Positions 19,253-29,271 are shown, numbered from the stretch's first letter. The stretch: 64,000 nucleotides of DNA from an uncultured SAR86 cluster bacterium (GCA_902522825.1 CABYXE010000001.1:1-64000); one strand, 5' to 3'. Translations and numbers: made by a program. The notes: generated from the sequence alone by a model not told the origin.

Positions 19253-20095
19253 ATGACAATAATACTAAACGGAAAAGATTTAGCTCTTAAAGCTGAAGAA
19301 GATTTTAAAAAAAGGGTTACTACGATCAAGGAAATGTCAGGTATAACTCCTGTCTTGGCTACTATCTTAGTTGGAGATGATCCTGCATCAGAGACTTACG
19401 TAAAAATGAAAGGAAATGCTTGCGAACGAATAGGTATGAAATCTTTGAAGATAGAACTGCCCCAAAACACTTCAACTGATGAATTATTAAAAACTGTAAA
19501 TGATTTAAATAACAATGATGAAGTTTCAGGAATTCTGCTTCAACATCCGACACCATCTGGAATAAATGAACGTGCTTGTTTTGATTCTATAAACATAGAA
19601 AAAGATGTTGATGGGGTAACAAGTTCAGGATTTGGGAAAATGGCAATGATGGAGAAAGCTTTTGGCTCTTGTACGCCTTATGGAATTATGAGATTACTGA
19701 ATCATTATGAAATTCCTTTAAGTGGTAAACATGCAGTTGTAATTGGAAGAAGTCCAATTCTAGGAAAGCCGATGGCTATGATGCTTTTAAATGCGAATGC
19801 GACTGTAACTATATGTCATTCTAAAACTGAAGATTTGCCTTCAGTTGTTGCTCAAGCTGATATTGTTGTTGGAGCTGTTGGCATACCTAAGTTTATTAAA
19901 TCAGAATGGATAAAAGATAATTCGATTGTAGTAGATGCAGGTTATCACCCTGAAAAATGTGGTGATATTGATTTAGAGTCTTTAAAGGATAGATGTTTTG
20001 CTTACACTCCAGTGCCTGGAGGAGTTGGACCGATGACAATAAATACCTTACTACTTCAAACTATTGAAAGTTGTGAGAATAAAATTTCTAATTAA
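19253..20095 (+). CDS. folD: Methylenetetrahydrofolate dehydrogenase/cyclohydrolase
   Basis: A 280-residue bifunctional enzyme converting 5,10-methylene-THF to 10-formyl-THF via methenyl-THF, with NADP+. '[23 protein letters not shown]' holds the catalytic Tyr and Lys, '[12 protein letters not shown]' is the QxPLP-type loop (here QHPTP), 'PCTPYG'-type segment is '[11 protein letters not shown]', and '[17 protein letters not shown]' is the nucleotide-binding motif with Pro in place of the usual Asn/Val. '[13 protein letters not shown]' ends the protein. It supplies one-carbon units to purine synthesis (purN in this window). Its stop is shared in a TTAA with the convergent ligase gene. Confidence 0.97.
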   Translation: MTIILNGKDLALKAEEDFKKRVTTIKEMSGITPVLATILVGDDPASETYVKMKGNACERIGMKSLKIELPQNTSTDELLKTVNDLNNNDEVSGILLQHPTPSGINERACFDSINIEKDVDGVTSSGFGKMAMMEKAFGSCTPYGIMRLLNHYEIPLSGKHAVVIGRSPILGKPMAMMLLNANATVTICHSKTEDLPSVVAQADIVVGAVGIPKFIKSEWIKDNSIVVDAGYHPEKCGDIDLESLKDRCFAYTPVPGGVGPMTINTLLLQTIESCENKISN

Positions 20096-21633
20096 TCTTT
20101 CCAGTATTCATCTTTTAATAATCTTTTATATAATTTTCCTGTCGGGTGCCTAGGTAATTCTTCTTTGAAATCTATTGATTTTGGACATTTAATATGTGAG
20201 ATATTTTCTCTACAAAAACTTATTAATTCTTGTTCAAACTTTGATCCAATATCGGACATATCAATGGGCTGAACTACAGCTTTTACTTCTTCACCCATTT
20301 CTTCATTAGGTATTCCAAAAACTGCAACATCAGCAACCTTAGGATGCATTATTAATAAATCTTCAGTTTCTTTTGGATAAATATTTACACCGCCTGAAAT
20401 TATCATAAAAGCCTTTCTATCAGTTAAATAAAGATAATCTTCTTCGTCTAGATAACCAACATCCCCCAAAGTTGTATACCCTTGTTTAGAAGTTGCATTT
20501 TTAGTCTTTTCAGGATCATTATGATAAGAAAATGTCTGTGCCGTTGGTCCTTCAAAATAAACTGTTCCCTCTTCCCCTTTATCGACTTCGTTTTGGTTGT
20601 CATCCAATATGTGAATAGGTCCTAAAAGAGATTTCCCAACAGTACCTTTATGTGAAAGCCACTCCTCAGAATTACAAGCAACAAATCCATTAAATTCAGT
20701 ACCTGCATAATATTCGTTGATTATAGGTCCCCACCAATCAATCATTTGTTCTTTTACTTTTACAGGGCATGGAGCAGCTGCATGAATGGCTACCTTGTGG
20801 GATTCTAAATTATAAGAAGTTAATAAAGATTTATCACTTTTTAAAAATTTTACGAACATTGTGGGTACCCACTGCGAATGAGTAACTTTATATTTTTCTA
20901 TGGAACTAAGAGCCAACTCAGGATCAAATTTTTCCATGATTATGCATGTAGCACCCAAAGATAAAAAACCTGTATTAAAGCCCATAGGAGCTGCATGATA
21001 TAAAGGTGCCGGTGATAAATATATAGAATTATCGTCAGCCCCATACATACCTTCTACTACTCTGGTAAGACCTAAATCTTCGTCATCAGTAGAGTAAGGA
21101 AGAGGTTCAAATTTTACTTCTCGACTTACGCCTTTAGGCTTGCCTGTTGTTCCAGAAGAATAAAGCATTGCTACACCTTGATATTCGTCTTCAATTGGAG
21201 TTTTAGGCATATTCTTCAATGACTCTTCAAAAGAACTAAAACTTTGAGAAGTTCCGTTGATCATTAATTTTTTTACGTCCGGAATTTCGGAAGCTAAAGA
21301 CTCAGCTGATTCTTCTAAAAATTTTGAAGTAATAAATAACTTAGCCTCACAATCTTTAAGAATGTATTCAACTTCATTAGGCTGCAACCTCCAGCTTATG
21401 GCAGTATATTTTAGTCCGCTCCTATATGCGGCTGCCGATATAGAAAAAAATAATTTATCGTTTTCCATCATAAAAGCAATGCTGTCTCCTGCTTTTATAC
21501 CTAAAGATCTAAATAAGTGAGCTCCTTGGTTAGAAATTTCATCTAGTTCTGCATGAGTTACAATGTCTCCACTTGAAGCCATAATAATTGCTGGTTTATC
21601 TTTATATTTAGGTCCGTTTATACCTGGATGCAT
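20092..21633 (-). CDS. AMP-binding acyl-CoA synthetase
   Basis: A 513-residue ANL-superfamily adenylate-forming enzyme. The P-loop-like A3 motif is '[14 protein letters not shown]', A5 is '[12 protein letters not shown]', '[36 protein letters not shown]' covers the hinge and A8, and the catalytic Lys is in '[11 protein letters not shown]'. It should activate a carboxylic acid to acyl-AMP and then acyl-CoA. The A3-A5 linker ('[18 protein letters not shown]') resembles the FadD13/FadD3-like group rather than long-chain FadD, but the substrate is unknown. It is divergent from the FabY-like synthase, 47 bp away, suggesting a shared regulatory region. Confidence 0.92.
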   Translation of the reverse strand: MHPGINGPKYKDKPAIIMASSGDIVTHAELDEISNQGAHLFRSLGIKAGDSIAFMMENDKLFFSISAAAYRSGLKYTAISWRLQPNEVEYILKDCEAKLFITSKFLEESAESLASEIPDVKKLMINGTSQSFSSFEESLKNMPKTPIEDEYQGVAMLYSSGTTGKPKGVSREVKFEPLPYSTDDEDLGLTRVVEGMYGADDNSIYLSPAPLYHAAPMGFNTGFLSLGATCIIMEKFDPELALSSIEKYKVTHSQWVPTMFVKFLKSDKSLLTSYNLESHKVAIHAAAPCPVKVKEQMIDWWGPIINEYYAGTEFNGFVACNSEEWLSHKGTVGKSLLGPIHILDDNQNEVDKGEEGTVYFEGPTAQTFSYHNDPEKTKNATSKQGYTTLGDVGYLDEEDYLYLTDRKAFMIISGGVNIYPKETEDLLIMHPKVADVAVFGIPNEEMGEEVKAVVQPIDMSDIGSKFEQELISFCRENISHIKCPKSIDFKEELPRHPTGKLYKRLLKDEYWKD

Positions 21634-21680
21634 ATCTACTCCTTTTCTATGATGTAGAATATTACAATTAATAAAAAAAA

Positions 21681-23336
21681 ATGTCAGATTTTAAAAAACT
21701 TCCAGTAATTTGTTCAATCGGCGGAATCAACTCTGCTGGGAGAACTTCAAACGAAATGTCATACAAAAGAATGGTTTTTAATAATCTTGATAGTGAATTA
21801 AAAAAAGAAGTTATTACTGATCTAGACTCAATTTCTGATGTAGAAAGATCCAAAGAAGAAATCTTAAGGGGAACTTTAGTAAGGCAATTAAATAAAAAAC
21901 TTTATGATCCGGATGGATTAATTACAGAAATAATGGGTGTAAATGCTGCTGCCCAATTGCCCGATAATTTTGATATTTCAAAACTTTATAATTCAAGACA
22001 ACATCCAAAAGGAATTCAAATGACAATTTTTGGAGTCTCTGACCTATTAGGTAATTTTGGGATTGATTGGGAAAATGAACTGAAACCTCTAATAGATCCT
22101 AATAGACTTGCAGTTTTTTCTGGTCCGGCAATAGGACAACTTGATTACGATGGTATGGGAGGACTCATGCAATCTAGACTAAAAGAAAGTAGATCAACAT
22201 CTAAAAATTTATCTATGTCTTTGATTGAAATGTCGGCTGATTTCATAAACGCATATATTCTAGGATCTATAGGTAAAACTGGAATGGTAGCTGGGGCATG
22301 TGCTACTTATCTTTACAATATGAGTGCAGCTTTAAATTTACTTAAAAATAACGATATAGATATTGCCATTGTGGGCTCTTCAGAAGCTCCTATTGTTCCT
22401 GAAGTAACAGATGGTTTTTTAGCAACAACTGGGATAGCTGATGACAAAAAAATCTTAGCTATGCAGGAACGCAATGGTGAAGGAAACAATATAGATTTAA
22501 CAAAAGCTTGTCGTCCTTTTGGAGATAATTGCGGCTTAATCTTAGGAGAATCTGCTCAGTTTTCAGTAGTTACAACGTTAGATTTTGCTATTGAAATAGG
22601 TGCAGATATTTTATGTGCGGTACCAGAAATATTTATAAATGCAGATGGCATAAAAAAATCTATTAGTTCGCCAGGTATTGGAAACTATATAACTATGGCT
22701 CAGGCCTTTTCAAAATCTAAAAAAGATATTACAGAATTAAAAAATTCTCTGATAATTGCCCATGGAACAGGTACATTCCAAAATAGAAGTACTGAATCTG
22801 ATGTTATCAGCAAAGCTGCTACTTCCTTGAAAGTTAAAGATTTATTAGTGACTGGCCTTAAAGGATATATTGGTCACAGTATGGGTCCTGCTGGGGGTGA
22901 TGGATTATTAGCAGCTATAGGCATATGGCAAAATGGAATTATTCCTGGACTGGAAACTACGCCAAAACTCGCAGATGATGTTTCTACTGAAGGCCTTGAT
23001 TTTTGTTTATCTAATAGAGAAATAGACCCTCAAGATTTAGATGCAGCTTATATAAATGCAAAAGGATTTGGAGGAAATAATGGAACTGCCCCAATTTATA
23101 GTCCTTACATTGTAAAAAAAATTATAAATAAAATATATCCAAAAAAAGATCTTAAAAAATATCATCAAAAGTTAGAAAAAACTCAAGACAATAAAATCAA
23201 ATATAATCAAAAAGCTCTTAATGGTAATTATGATTTGATATATAGATTTAACGAAAAAGTTTTAAATCCAGAAGAGGATTTATCAATAAGCGAGAGCTCT
23301 ATAAAATTAACAGGTTATAAAGATATCAAACTTTGA
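21681..23336 (+). CDS. Beta-ketoacyl synthase, FabY-like
   Basis: A 551-residue thiolase-fold condensing enzyme. The start, 'LPVICSIGGINSAGRTSNEMSYKRMVFNNLD', resembles the FabY N-terminal extension ('GGxNxAGRSS...YRRMV') recalled from Pseudomonas FabY, which starts fatty-acid synthesis by joining acetyl-CoA and malonyl-ACP. Catalytic residues are Cys207 in 'AGACATYLYN' (instead of the common 'TACSSS'), His in 'IAHGTGTFQNRSTESD' and His in 'YIGHSMGPAG', i.e. a KAS I/II-type Cys-His-His triad. No fabH is in the window. The FabY assignment is by N-terminal resemblance; KAS family membership is firm. A basic tail follows residue 480. It abuts the next, convergent gene with no gap. Confidence 0.8.
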   Translation: MSDFKKLPVICSIGGINSAGRTSNEMSYKRMVFNNLDSELKKEVITDLDSISDVERSKEEILRGTLVRQLNKKLYDPDGLITEIMGVNAAAQLPDNFDISKLYNSRQHPKGIQMTIFGVSDLLGNFGIDWENELKPLIDPNRLAVFSGPAIGQLDYDGMGGLMQSRLKESRSTSKNLSMSLIEMSADFINAYILGSIGKTGMVAGACATYLYNMSAALNLLKNNDIDIAIVGSSEAPIVPEVTDGFLATTGIADDKKILAMQERNGEGNNIDLTKACRPFGDNCGLILGESAQFSVVTTLDFAIEIGADILCAVPEIFINADGIKKSISSPGIGNYITMAQAFSKSKKDITELKNSLIIAHGTGTFQNRSTESDVISKAATSLKVKDLLVTGLKGYIGHSMGPAGGDGLLAAIGIWQNGIIPGLETTPKLADDVSTEGLDFCLSNREIDPQDLDAAYINAKGFGGNNGTAPIYSPYIVKKIINKIYPKKDLKKYHQKLEKTQDNKIKYNQKALNGNYDLIYRFNEKVLNPEEDLSISESSIKLTGYKDIKL

Positions 23337-24239
23337 TTATCTATCTAATGGCTTGTCTTTTGGAAACCAGCCTCTTATTAAAGAAACAAAAGGTAATAAA
23401 TAAATATATTTTTTTGGAAACAATCTTTGAATTCGATCGTACCATTTGGCATCAGCACCAACTAAGATTCTTTTATTCTTCTTTTTGATGTTATTCAAAA
23501 TATACTTTGCAGCTGTGTTTGCATTTACTGGTGCATTACTTTTAAAAAGCTGACCTACCTCTTCAATTGATTTGGCCTTTGGACCAAAAATATTAGGTCT
23601 TTTCTCCATTTCTTCAGCATTAAATTCCATCTTCCCTTTTTCAGCAGCTATATTAGCTATATTAGTTCCAATGTGGCCTGGATGAACTGAGTAAACTTCA
23701 ACGGGGGACTTTTCCATTTGCATCTCCAAAGCAAGGCTTTCTGTAAATGCTCTTACTCCGTACTTGCCAACATGATAAATAGATTGTGTTGGAACACTTA
23801 AAAGTCCAAAAATTGAAGAAGTATTTACAATTGCGGCTTCTGGTCTTTCTTTTAAATATGGCAAAAAAGCTCTAGTTCCATTTATAACTCCATGCAGTAA
23901 GATTCCTAAACCCCAATCCCAATCTTCATCAGTAGAGTCTTCAATAGTAGAAGCTAAAGCCACTCCAGCATTATTAAACACCATATCTACTGATCCATGC
24001 TCTTCAATTACTTGGTCAGGAAGAGCGTAAATTGCATCTTTATCACTTACATCAACAATGTGTTTTGATACACCAACATTATAGGATTTTAATAATTCTG
24101 CTGTCTCATTAAGAGTTGTTTCATTCCATTCTACCAAAGCTATATTTGCTCCTTCTTGAGCAAGCTCAATAGCAAGTTCTCTTCCCATTCCTGAGCCAGA
24201 GCCGGTAATAACAGCAACTTTATCTCGAAAATTTTTCAT
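23337..24239 (-). CDS. Short-chain dehydrogenase/reductase
   Basis: A 300-residue classical SDR. The NAD(P) loop is 'TGSGSGMGRELA', 'NNAGV' stabilises the sheet, and the catalytic set is Asn, Ser of 'VNTSSIFG' and 'YHVGKYG' (YxxxK). The C-terminal extension with 'NIKKKNKRILVGADAKWYDRIQRLFP' and hydrophobic 'YIYLLPFVSLIRGWFP' could associate with the membrane. Glu39 after the second strand ('ALVEWNE') suggests NAD rather than NADP. Substrate unknown; similar proteins are usually annotated only as SDR. It is 34 bp after the Maf gene on the same strand. Confidence 0.92.
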   Translation of the reverse strand: MKNFRDKVAVITGSGSGMGRELAIELAQEGANIALVEWNETTLNETAELLKSYNVGVSKHIVDVSDKDAIYALPDQVIEEHGSVDMVFNNAGVALASTIEDSTDEDWDWGLGILLHGVINGTRAFLPYLKERPEAAIVNTSSIFGLLSVPTQSIYHVGKYGVRAFTESLALEMQMEKSPVEVYSVHPGHIGTNIANIAAEKGKMEFNAEEMEKRPNIFGPKAKSIEEVGQLFKSNAPVNANTAAKYILNNIKKKNKRILVGADAKWYDRIQRLFPKKYIYLLPFVSLIRGWFPKDKPLDR

Positions 24240-24273
24240 AATCTATTAACAGTACTTACTTTTATAAAAAATC

Positions 24274-24870
24274 TCAAATAAAATCATTTTGTTTTAAAAA
24301 AGAAAATAGTGAATCAATATCTAATCCTTGGATAGTATAAATTGAACCTTTTATATCAGAAAACAAATTTTTTCCATTTAATTCGTACTTATAGCCGCCG
24401 CAACATTCAAAAGGCTGATCTAATTTAATATAGTTATCGATGTTATCGTCTGTTAAAACTTTCATTGTCAATTTAGCCACATCGTAAGAAGTCCAAATGA
24501 TCTCTTCATTATAAGAAACTGCCATACCGCAGTTTTGATAATGAGTATTTCCTGAAAGCATTTTTAAGGTTTTTTTACAATTATTTATGTTTCCGGGCTT
24601 GCTTAGAACTTTTTCTTCGAACTCGCATACTTGATCTACTCCCAGCACGTAAGTATTTTTAAATTTTTTTGAAACATTAAGTGATTTTTCCGAAGCCAAT
24701 TTTATAGCTAGGTCATAAAAATTATCGAAATAATAATTTTTTTTTATTTTTTCTTCATCAACATTTGAAGAAACATAAGTAAAATGTAAGTTTGAGTTAT
24801 GTAAAATTTTTTTTCTTATCTCTGACTTTGTAGCTACTATTAATGGTTTCAGTAAAGGTATTTTACTCAA
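24274..24870 (-). CDS. Maf-like nucleoside triphosphate pyrophosphatase
   Basis: A 198-residue Maf/Ham1-fold protein that hydrolyses (modified) nucleoside triphosphates to monophosphates. 'LIVATKSEIRKKIL' is the first motif (AS.S..R), 'SSNVDEEKI' the second, and 'VLGVDQVCEFEEKVLSKPG' the acidic metal site, normally GADQ. 'SDIKGSIYTIQGLDIDSLFSFL' replaces the common 'G..Y.IQG...G..GLPL' ending. Sequence drift suggests a YceF/YhdE subfamily member whose substrate cannot be told. It is two bp after folE. Confidence 0.88.
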   Translation of the reverse strand: MSKIPLLKPLIVATKSEIRKKILHNSNLHFTYVSSNVDEEKIKKNYYFDNFYDLAIKLASEKSLNVSKKFKNTYVLGVDQVCEFEEKVLSKPGNINNCKKTLKMLSGNTHYQNCGMAVSYNEEIIWTSYDVAKLTMKVLTDDNIDNYIKLDQPFECCGGYKYELNGKNLFSDIKGSIYTIQGLDIDSLFSFLKQNDFI

Positions 24871-24872
24871 AA

Positions 24873-25445
24873 CTAATTTTCTGAATTGATCAAGTTAAGA
24901 AATTCTGTTCTTGTAGCAATATCTCTGAAATCTCCCAACATTCTACTTGTTACAGTGCTGGTTCCTGTTTTATGTATTCCTCTTGTAGTCATGCATTGAT
25001 GCGCAGCATCTATAATTACGCCAACGCCTTTTGGTTGTAATACATCATTTATAGAGTCAGCAATTTGAGCAGTCATCGTTTCTTGAGTTTGAAATCTTTT
25101 ACCATAAATATCTACTACTCTTGCCAATTTACTTATACCCAATACTCTCTCATTTGGTATATATCCTACATGAGCAACTCCTAAAATCGGAGCCATATGG
25201 TGTTCGCAGTGAGATTCAACTTTTATTCCTTTAACAATAACCATTTCATCATATCCTTCAACTTGTTCAAAAGTTTTTGAAAGAACTTTTTCAGCATCGG
25301 CATCATACCCAGAGAACCACTCTTTATAAGCTTTTACCACTCTTTTTGGAGTATCTAACAAACCTTCTCTTTCCGGATCGTCACCAGCATAGGCAAGAAG
25401 GATCTTAACAGCTTTTAATGCTTCTTCTTCCGTGGGTTTAGTCAT
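24873..25445 (-). CDS. folE: GTP cyclohydrolase I
   Basis: A 190-residue homodecameric zinc enzyme making 7,8-dihydroneopterin triphosphate from GTP, the first step of folate (and queuosine) synthesis. Zinc ligands are in '[10 protein letters not shown]' (Cys, His) and '[14 protein letters not shown]' (Cys). '[28 protein letters not shown]' is the family signature. Together with folD in this window it serves folate metabolism, though the two are not in one operon. Confidence 0.97.
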   Translation of the reverse strand: MTKPTEEEALKAVKILLAYAGDDPEREGLLDTPKRVVKAYKEWFSGYDADAEKVLSKTFEQVEGYDEMVIVKGIKVESHCEHHMAPILGVAHVGYIPNERVLGISKLARVVDIYGKRFQTQETMTAQIADSINDVLQPKGVGVIIDAAHQCMTTRGIHKTGTSTVTSRMLGDFRDIATRTEFLNLINSEN

Positions 25446-25519
25446 AACAGAATTTCAGTATTTTAAAGTTAAAATCAATAAAGGAGTTTAAATTATAGAG
25501 ATATTTTTGTTTTTTTCAA

Positions 25520-25846
25520 TTAATCCGTGCTCTCAGGAAAGGCATTGAAAGGCCAAGGTCTTTCATCAGAACTATAAGTTATAAAGTTTATTATTTGATA
25601 AACATAGATACTTAATTTTTTTGAGAAGAAAATTAGGTTCTCATTAGGTTTTTTTGAACCCAAACTAAATAAAAGTTGCAGCAAAGTCACGAACCCTAAA
25701 AAAGGAACAATAAAGTTTAAAAATACGAGATAAATGATTTTTAGAAAGAAATTTACCCAAATTGATGGTTCTTTAATGTTCTCTGTAATCGCTACTGTAT
25801 CTATTGATAGATTTTCTTCTTGTTCTTTTGGTTTATCTTTAGTCAT
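25520..25846 (-). CDS. DUF4389 small membrane protein
   Basis: A 108-residue protein with a charged N-terminal tail, one hydrophobic segment (about 30-65, with a strong 'IIYLVFLNFIVPFLGFVTLLQLLFSL' core) and a soluble end finishing 'DERPWPFNAFPES', the RPFPFxxWP-like ending of the DUF4389 family. Function unknown. It lies three bp after gpsA and 74 bp before folE, so patatin-gpsA-DUF4389 may be one transcript. Confidence 0.8.
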   Translation of the reverse strand: MTKDKPKEQEENLSIDTVAITENIKEPSIWVNFFLKIIYLVFLNFIVPFLGFVTLLQLLFSLGSKKPNENLIFFSKKLSIYVYQIINFITYSSDERPWPFNAFPESTD

Positions 25847-25849
25847 TTT

Positions 25850-26857
25850 TTAAAATTTAATATCTATATTATTACTCTCAAGAAAAATATTAGCAAAACA
25901 ATCTTTAGGATGCATTTTAGAGAATATTATTTTATACAAAACATCTACTATTGGCATTGATAAGTTCAATTCATTTTTTTTCTTAAAAACTGTTTCTAAA
26001 GTATTAACGCCCTCAACAACTTGTCCTACTTTTTTCAATGCTTCTTTTGGAGAAATGTTTTGTCCTAAATACCAACCAAACGAGTAGTTTCTACTCTTCG
26101 CAGAACTAGAAGTAGCAAATAAATCGCCTACGCCAGCTAATCCTAATAAAGTAGAAGGATTTGCATTGAGTCTAAGAAATAATTCTGTCATTTCAGAAAG
26201 ACTTCTAGTTAAAAGCATTGCTTTAGTATTGGATTTACTTCCTAATCCATCAGAAAGCCCTGCAGAAATAGCATAAATATTTTTTAAAGCGCCAGCGAGC
26301 TCGACACCTTTTTTATCTGAACTTAAAAATATCTTAAAAGTATCATTATTAAAAAATTTAGATATTTTATTAGCTTCATCAGAATTTTCACCTGCCAAAA
26401 CTGATGCTGAAGAAAAATTTTCAAATACTTCATTGGCTAAATTTGGTCCAGATAAGACAAATATTTTTTTTGAATCAATATTTGCCTCTTTAGATAAGAT
26501 TTCTGACATTGTATCAAATGTTTTTAAGTCAATTCCTTTAGATGCTAAAACATATCTATTAGATGTGTCGTGCAAATTTTTTACTGCAATAGAAATATCT
26601 CTTATTCCCTTTGAAGGTATAGCCAATATTATAATTTTATTTTTTCCAAAACATTCCTTGATATCAAGAGTAGGAGCAATAGTTTCTTTAAGTTTAATTT
26701 TAGGCAAATACTTTGAATTAGTATTTTGATTTAATATTTCTTCATAAATAGATTTATTCTTTGTCCATATTTTTATTTTCTTTCCATTTTTAGCTAATAA
26801 TTCTGATAGCACTGTTCCCCAAGATCCTGCACCTAATACTGAAATTTCATTTATCAT
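25850..26857 (-). CDS. gpsA: NAD(P)H-dependent glycerol-3-phosphate dehydrogenase
   Basis: A 335-residue enzyme reducing dihydroxyacetone phosphate to sn-glycerol-3-phosphate for phospholipid synthesis. The Rossmann loop is 'VLGAGSWGTVLSELLA', 'SGPNLANEV' and 'KGVELAGALKNIYAISAGLSDGLG' hold the catalytic Lys region, and 'GLAGVGDLFATSSSAKSRNYSFG' is the substrate-binding signature. Its start overlaps the patatin gene stop by one base (TAATG), which couples phospholipid precursor supply to a lipid hydrolase. Confidence 0.97.
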   Translation of the reverse strand: MINEISVLGAGSWGTVLSELLAKNGKKIKIWTKNKSIYEEILNQNTNSKYLPKIKLKETIAPTLDIKECFGKNKIIILAIPSKGIRDISIAVKNLHDTSNRYVLASKGIDLKTFDTMSEILSKEANIDSKKIFVLSGPNLANEVFENFSSASVLAGENSDEANKISKFFNNDTFKIFLSSDKKGVELAGALKNIYAISAGLSDGLGSKSNTKAMLLTRSLSEMTELFLRLNANPSTLLGLAGVGDLFATSSSAKSRNYSFGWYLGQNISPKEALKKVGQVVEGVNTLETVFKKKNELNLSMPIVDVLYKIIFSKMHPKDCFANIFLESNNIDIKF

Positions 26858-27729
26858 TATTTTGTTATCAAAAAATTTAATGTTTCAGAACCAAACTGGT
26901 CCCACCATTGATCTCCCATTTTTAAACACTCCTCTAAATTATGATTAGAAGAATTGTCAATATTCACATCTACGTCATTTAATCTAGAATTTATTCTTAA
27001 ATAATTTTCCTTGCAAAGAGATTGAGCTATTAAGTGTTCACTATTAGATTCCATTAAAACTTGTATGATTCCACCTCTCAACCAAGAAATAATTCCCCAA
27101 TTTTTAGCCTTTAATCCAGAGAAAGGTTTATCGTCGAAGCCTGTCCCAATGCTTAAGATTTTAATATTCTCCTCAGGCCATAATTTTTTTGCTTCTGAAT
27201 AAGCTATTAAAGCTGGATTGTTAGACGATATGGCACCGTCTAAATACCAGTCATCTTTTATTCTTACTGCTGGAAAAAAAGTAGGAGCCGCGGAGGTAGC
27301 GGATGCAACCTTCCAAGCCATTAGATGTCTATCTTCAAAGGTTTTAAAAAGCTTTGTGGATCTTTTTTTCAAGTCATAAGCAACTACTATTGCTGGAACT
27401 TCTGCCTCATCCAAAGCAAGAGTCCCAAAATACTCTTTTAAAATGTTATTTTTTCTTCTGCTTCCATATTTAGGGCCAATTATTCTCGGCATAGCTGTGC
27501 TGAAAATTTTCTTTAAATTCCTTGAGGAATATATATTTACCAAGCGGGAACCATTTAATTTCAATACAGAAAGAGCAATAGCTAAAATTCCGCCAGTAGA
27601 CGAACCACAAACAAGATCAAATTTATCCAAAATTGGTTTGTGCATTTCAAATTCTAGCTTTCTTAAAAAATTAGCTGTGGCTAATCCTCGAACTCCCCCA
27701 CCATCTAAAGAAAGAACGTATTTAGTCAT
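26857..27729 (-). CDS. Patatin-like phospholipase
   Basis: A 290-residue cytoplasmic patatin-fold acyl hydrolase. The oxyanion loop is 'SLDGGGVRGLATANFL', the nucleophile Ser is in 'CGSSTGGILAI' (GxSxG), and the catalytic Asp is in 'YLDGAISSNNP' (DGA). There is no signal peptide or membrane segment. Patatins cleave acyl chains from phospholipids or neutral lipids. Related single-domain patatins also act as CBASS effectors, but no cyclase or sensor gene is adjacent; the overlap with gpsA argues for housekeeping lipid turnover. Confidence 0.93.
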   Translation of the reverse strand: MTKYVLSLDGGGVRGLATANFLRKLEFEMHKPILDKFDLVCGSSTGGILAIALSVLKLNGSRLVNIYSSRNLKKIFSTAMPRIIGPKYGSRRKNNILKEYFGTLALDEAEVPAIVVAYDLKKRSTKLFKTFEDRHLMAWKVASATSAAPTFFPAVRIKDDWYLDGAISSNNPALIAYSEAKKLWPEENIKILSIGTGFDDKPFSGLKAKNWGIISWLRGGIIQVLMESNSEHLIAQSLCKENYLRINSRLNDVDVNIDNSSNHNLEECLKMGDQWWDQFGSETLNFLITK

Positions 27730-27792
27730 AAAGTTTTATGTTTATTAATTTATTTTAGCTGATATTATTATTTTTTTCTTTAAAGCAAATAA

Positions 27793-29232
27793 ATGCAATC
27801 TATAGATACAAGAATAATAGGTTTTTGGTTGGGAATTATTTCCTTTTTAATAATACTGTATCTGCCTAATCCTGAAGGCTTGTCATCTGAAGGAAGAATA
27901 ACAGCTGCTGTTTTTGTTCTGATGGGTTTGTGGTGGGCTTTTGAAGCTATTCCTCTTCAAATCACGGCCTTAATGCCTTTAATTTTATTTCCCTTACTAA
28001 ATGTCGAAGAGATTGGTGTTATCAGTAGAGAATATATGAACAAGGTTCAATTTCTTTTTGCTGGTGGGTTTATTATAGCTTTGGCTATTCAAAAATGGGG
28101 CCTTCATAAAAGAGTTGCTCTCAATATACTTAAATTTAGTGGATTAAATTCTAGAGGTATCGTCGCTTCATTTATGGTTGCAAGTGCCGTATTGAGTATG
28201 TGGGTTATGAACACATCAACTGCTATTATGCTTTTACCAGTTGGAATTTCTGTAATTAAAGTAATTAGTGATACTGTAAATAATGTAACTGAAAATCAGA
28301 AATTTAACTTCCAACTTTGTTTGTTATTAGGCATCGCTTATGCGGCGTCAGTAGGAGGTATAGCCACTCCAATTGGAACCTCGCCTAACGGTGTATTAAT
28401 TCAATTTGCTAGTAACAATTATGATTATGATATCGGTTTTGCAAACTGGCTTTCAATCGGATTACCAATAACGTTGGGACTAGGACCTTTAATCTGGGTT
28501 TTTCTTACATACTTTATTTTCCCAGTAAATTTTTCAGCAAATCAAGAATCAAAAAATAAATTGGACTCCATGCTTAGAGAACTTGGTCCAATGTCAAATG
28601 AAGAAAAAAAAGTAATTGTGGTGTTTTTAATTACAGCTTTTTTTTGGATTTTTAGACAGTTAATAGATGATTTACCCAGGTTATCTTTATTAGACGATTC
28701 TGTTATTGCAATAACAGGAGCAGTATCTCTTTTTTTTATAAATGAAAATAAAAGTAGAAATAAATTGCTTGTTTGGGATGATGTTCAAAAAGGCTTTCCT
28801 TGGGGTTTAATTTTTTTATTTGGTGGAGGAATGGCTTTAGCATTTGTCGTCAATGACTCAGGATTAGCTCTTTGGCTGGCATCGTTGATTCCTTCTGAAA
28901 CTTATTTCTGGATTATTTTGCTTACAGTTATAGCCATGGTTATTTTATTAACTGAATTAACAAGTAACTTAACCACTACAATAACTTTTCTGCCTGTCGT
29001 AGCTAGTGTAGGCTTAAATATGGGAATTGACCCGCTTCTGCTTATATTGCCGCTGACAATTTCTGCTAGTTGCGCTTTTATGTTGCCTGTAGCTACACCC
29101 CCAAATTCTATCGTTTATGCATCTAATTTAATTCCAATTCAAAAGATGGTGAAGGCAGGTATTTTTATAAATCTATCAAGTATTTTGTATGTTTTTATAA
29201 TATCTTATTTTCTTATTCCAAATCTTATTTAG
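27793..29232 (+). CDS. SLC13/DASS family sodium-coupled anion transporter
   Basis: A 479-residue inner-membrane carrier with about 11-12 hydrophobic segments. The two substrate/Na+-binding SNT-type motifs are 'WVMNTSTAIMLLP' and 'ELTSNLTTTITFLP', and 'SASCAFMLPVATPPNSIVYAS' is the family signature in the second half; 'ASVGGIATPIGTSPNGVL' is the matching loop of the first half. DASS carriers import di- or tricarboxylates or sulfate; the substrate cannot be told from sequence alone. It is a single gene followed by the candidate RNA, not by its own visible terminator. Confidence 0.94.
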   Translation: MQSIDTRIIGFWLGIISFLIILYLPNPEGLSSEGRITAAVFVLMGLWWAFEAIPLQITALMPLILFPLLNVEEIGVISREYMNKVQFLFAGGFIIALAIQKWGLHKRVALNILKFSGLNSRGIVASFMVASAVLSMWVMNTSTAIMLLPVGISVIKVISDTVNNVTENQKFNFQLCLLLGIAYAASVGGIATPIGTSPNGVLIQFASNNYDYDIGFANWLSIGLPITLGLGPLIWVFLTYFIFPVNFSANQESKNKLDSMLRELGPMSNEEKKVIVVFLITAFFWIFRQLIDDLPRLSLLDDSVIAITGAVSLFFINENKSRNKLLVWDDVQKGFPWGLIFLFGGGMALAFVVNDSGLALWLASLIPSETYFWIILLTVIAMVILLTELTSNLTTTITFLPVVASVGLNMGIDPLLLILPLTISASCAFMLPVATPPNSIVYASNLIPIQKMVKAGIFINLSSILYVFIISYFLIPNLI

Positions 29233-29236
29233 AAGA

Positions 29237-29265
29237 TTGTCACTTTTACAAAGTAAGAGTAATAT
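29237..29265 (+). promoter_or_regulatory. Candidate sigma70 promoter of the 29.3-kb RNA
   Basis: TTGTCA (29237-29242) and TAATAT (29260-29265) are separated by exactly 17 nt, just after the SLC13 stop codon. Box matches are five and four of six. Transcription would start near 29272. Confidence 0.5.
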
Positions 29266-29271
29266 TAATCT

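Noticed and set aside
26857-27729. Patatin as a CBASS defence effector
   Set aside because: No nucleotide cyclase, E1/E2 or JAB gene is next to it, and it overlaps the housekeeping gpsA.
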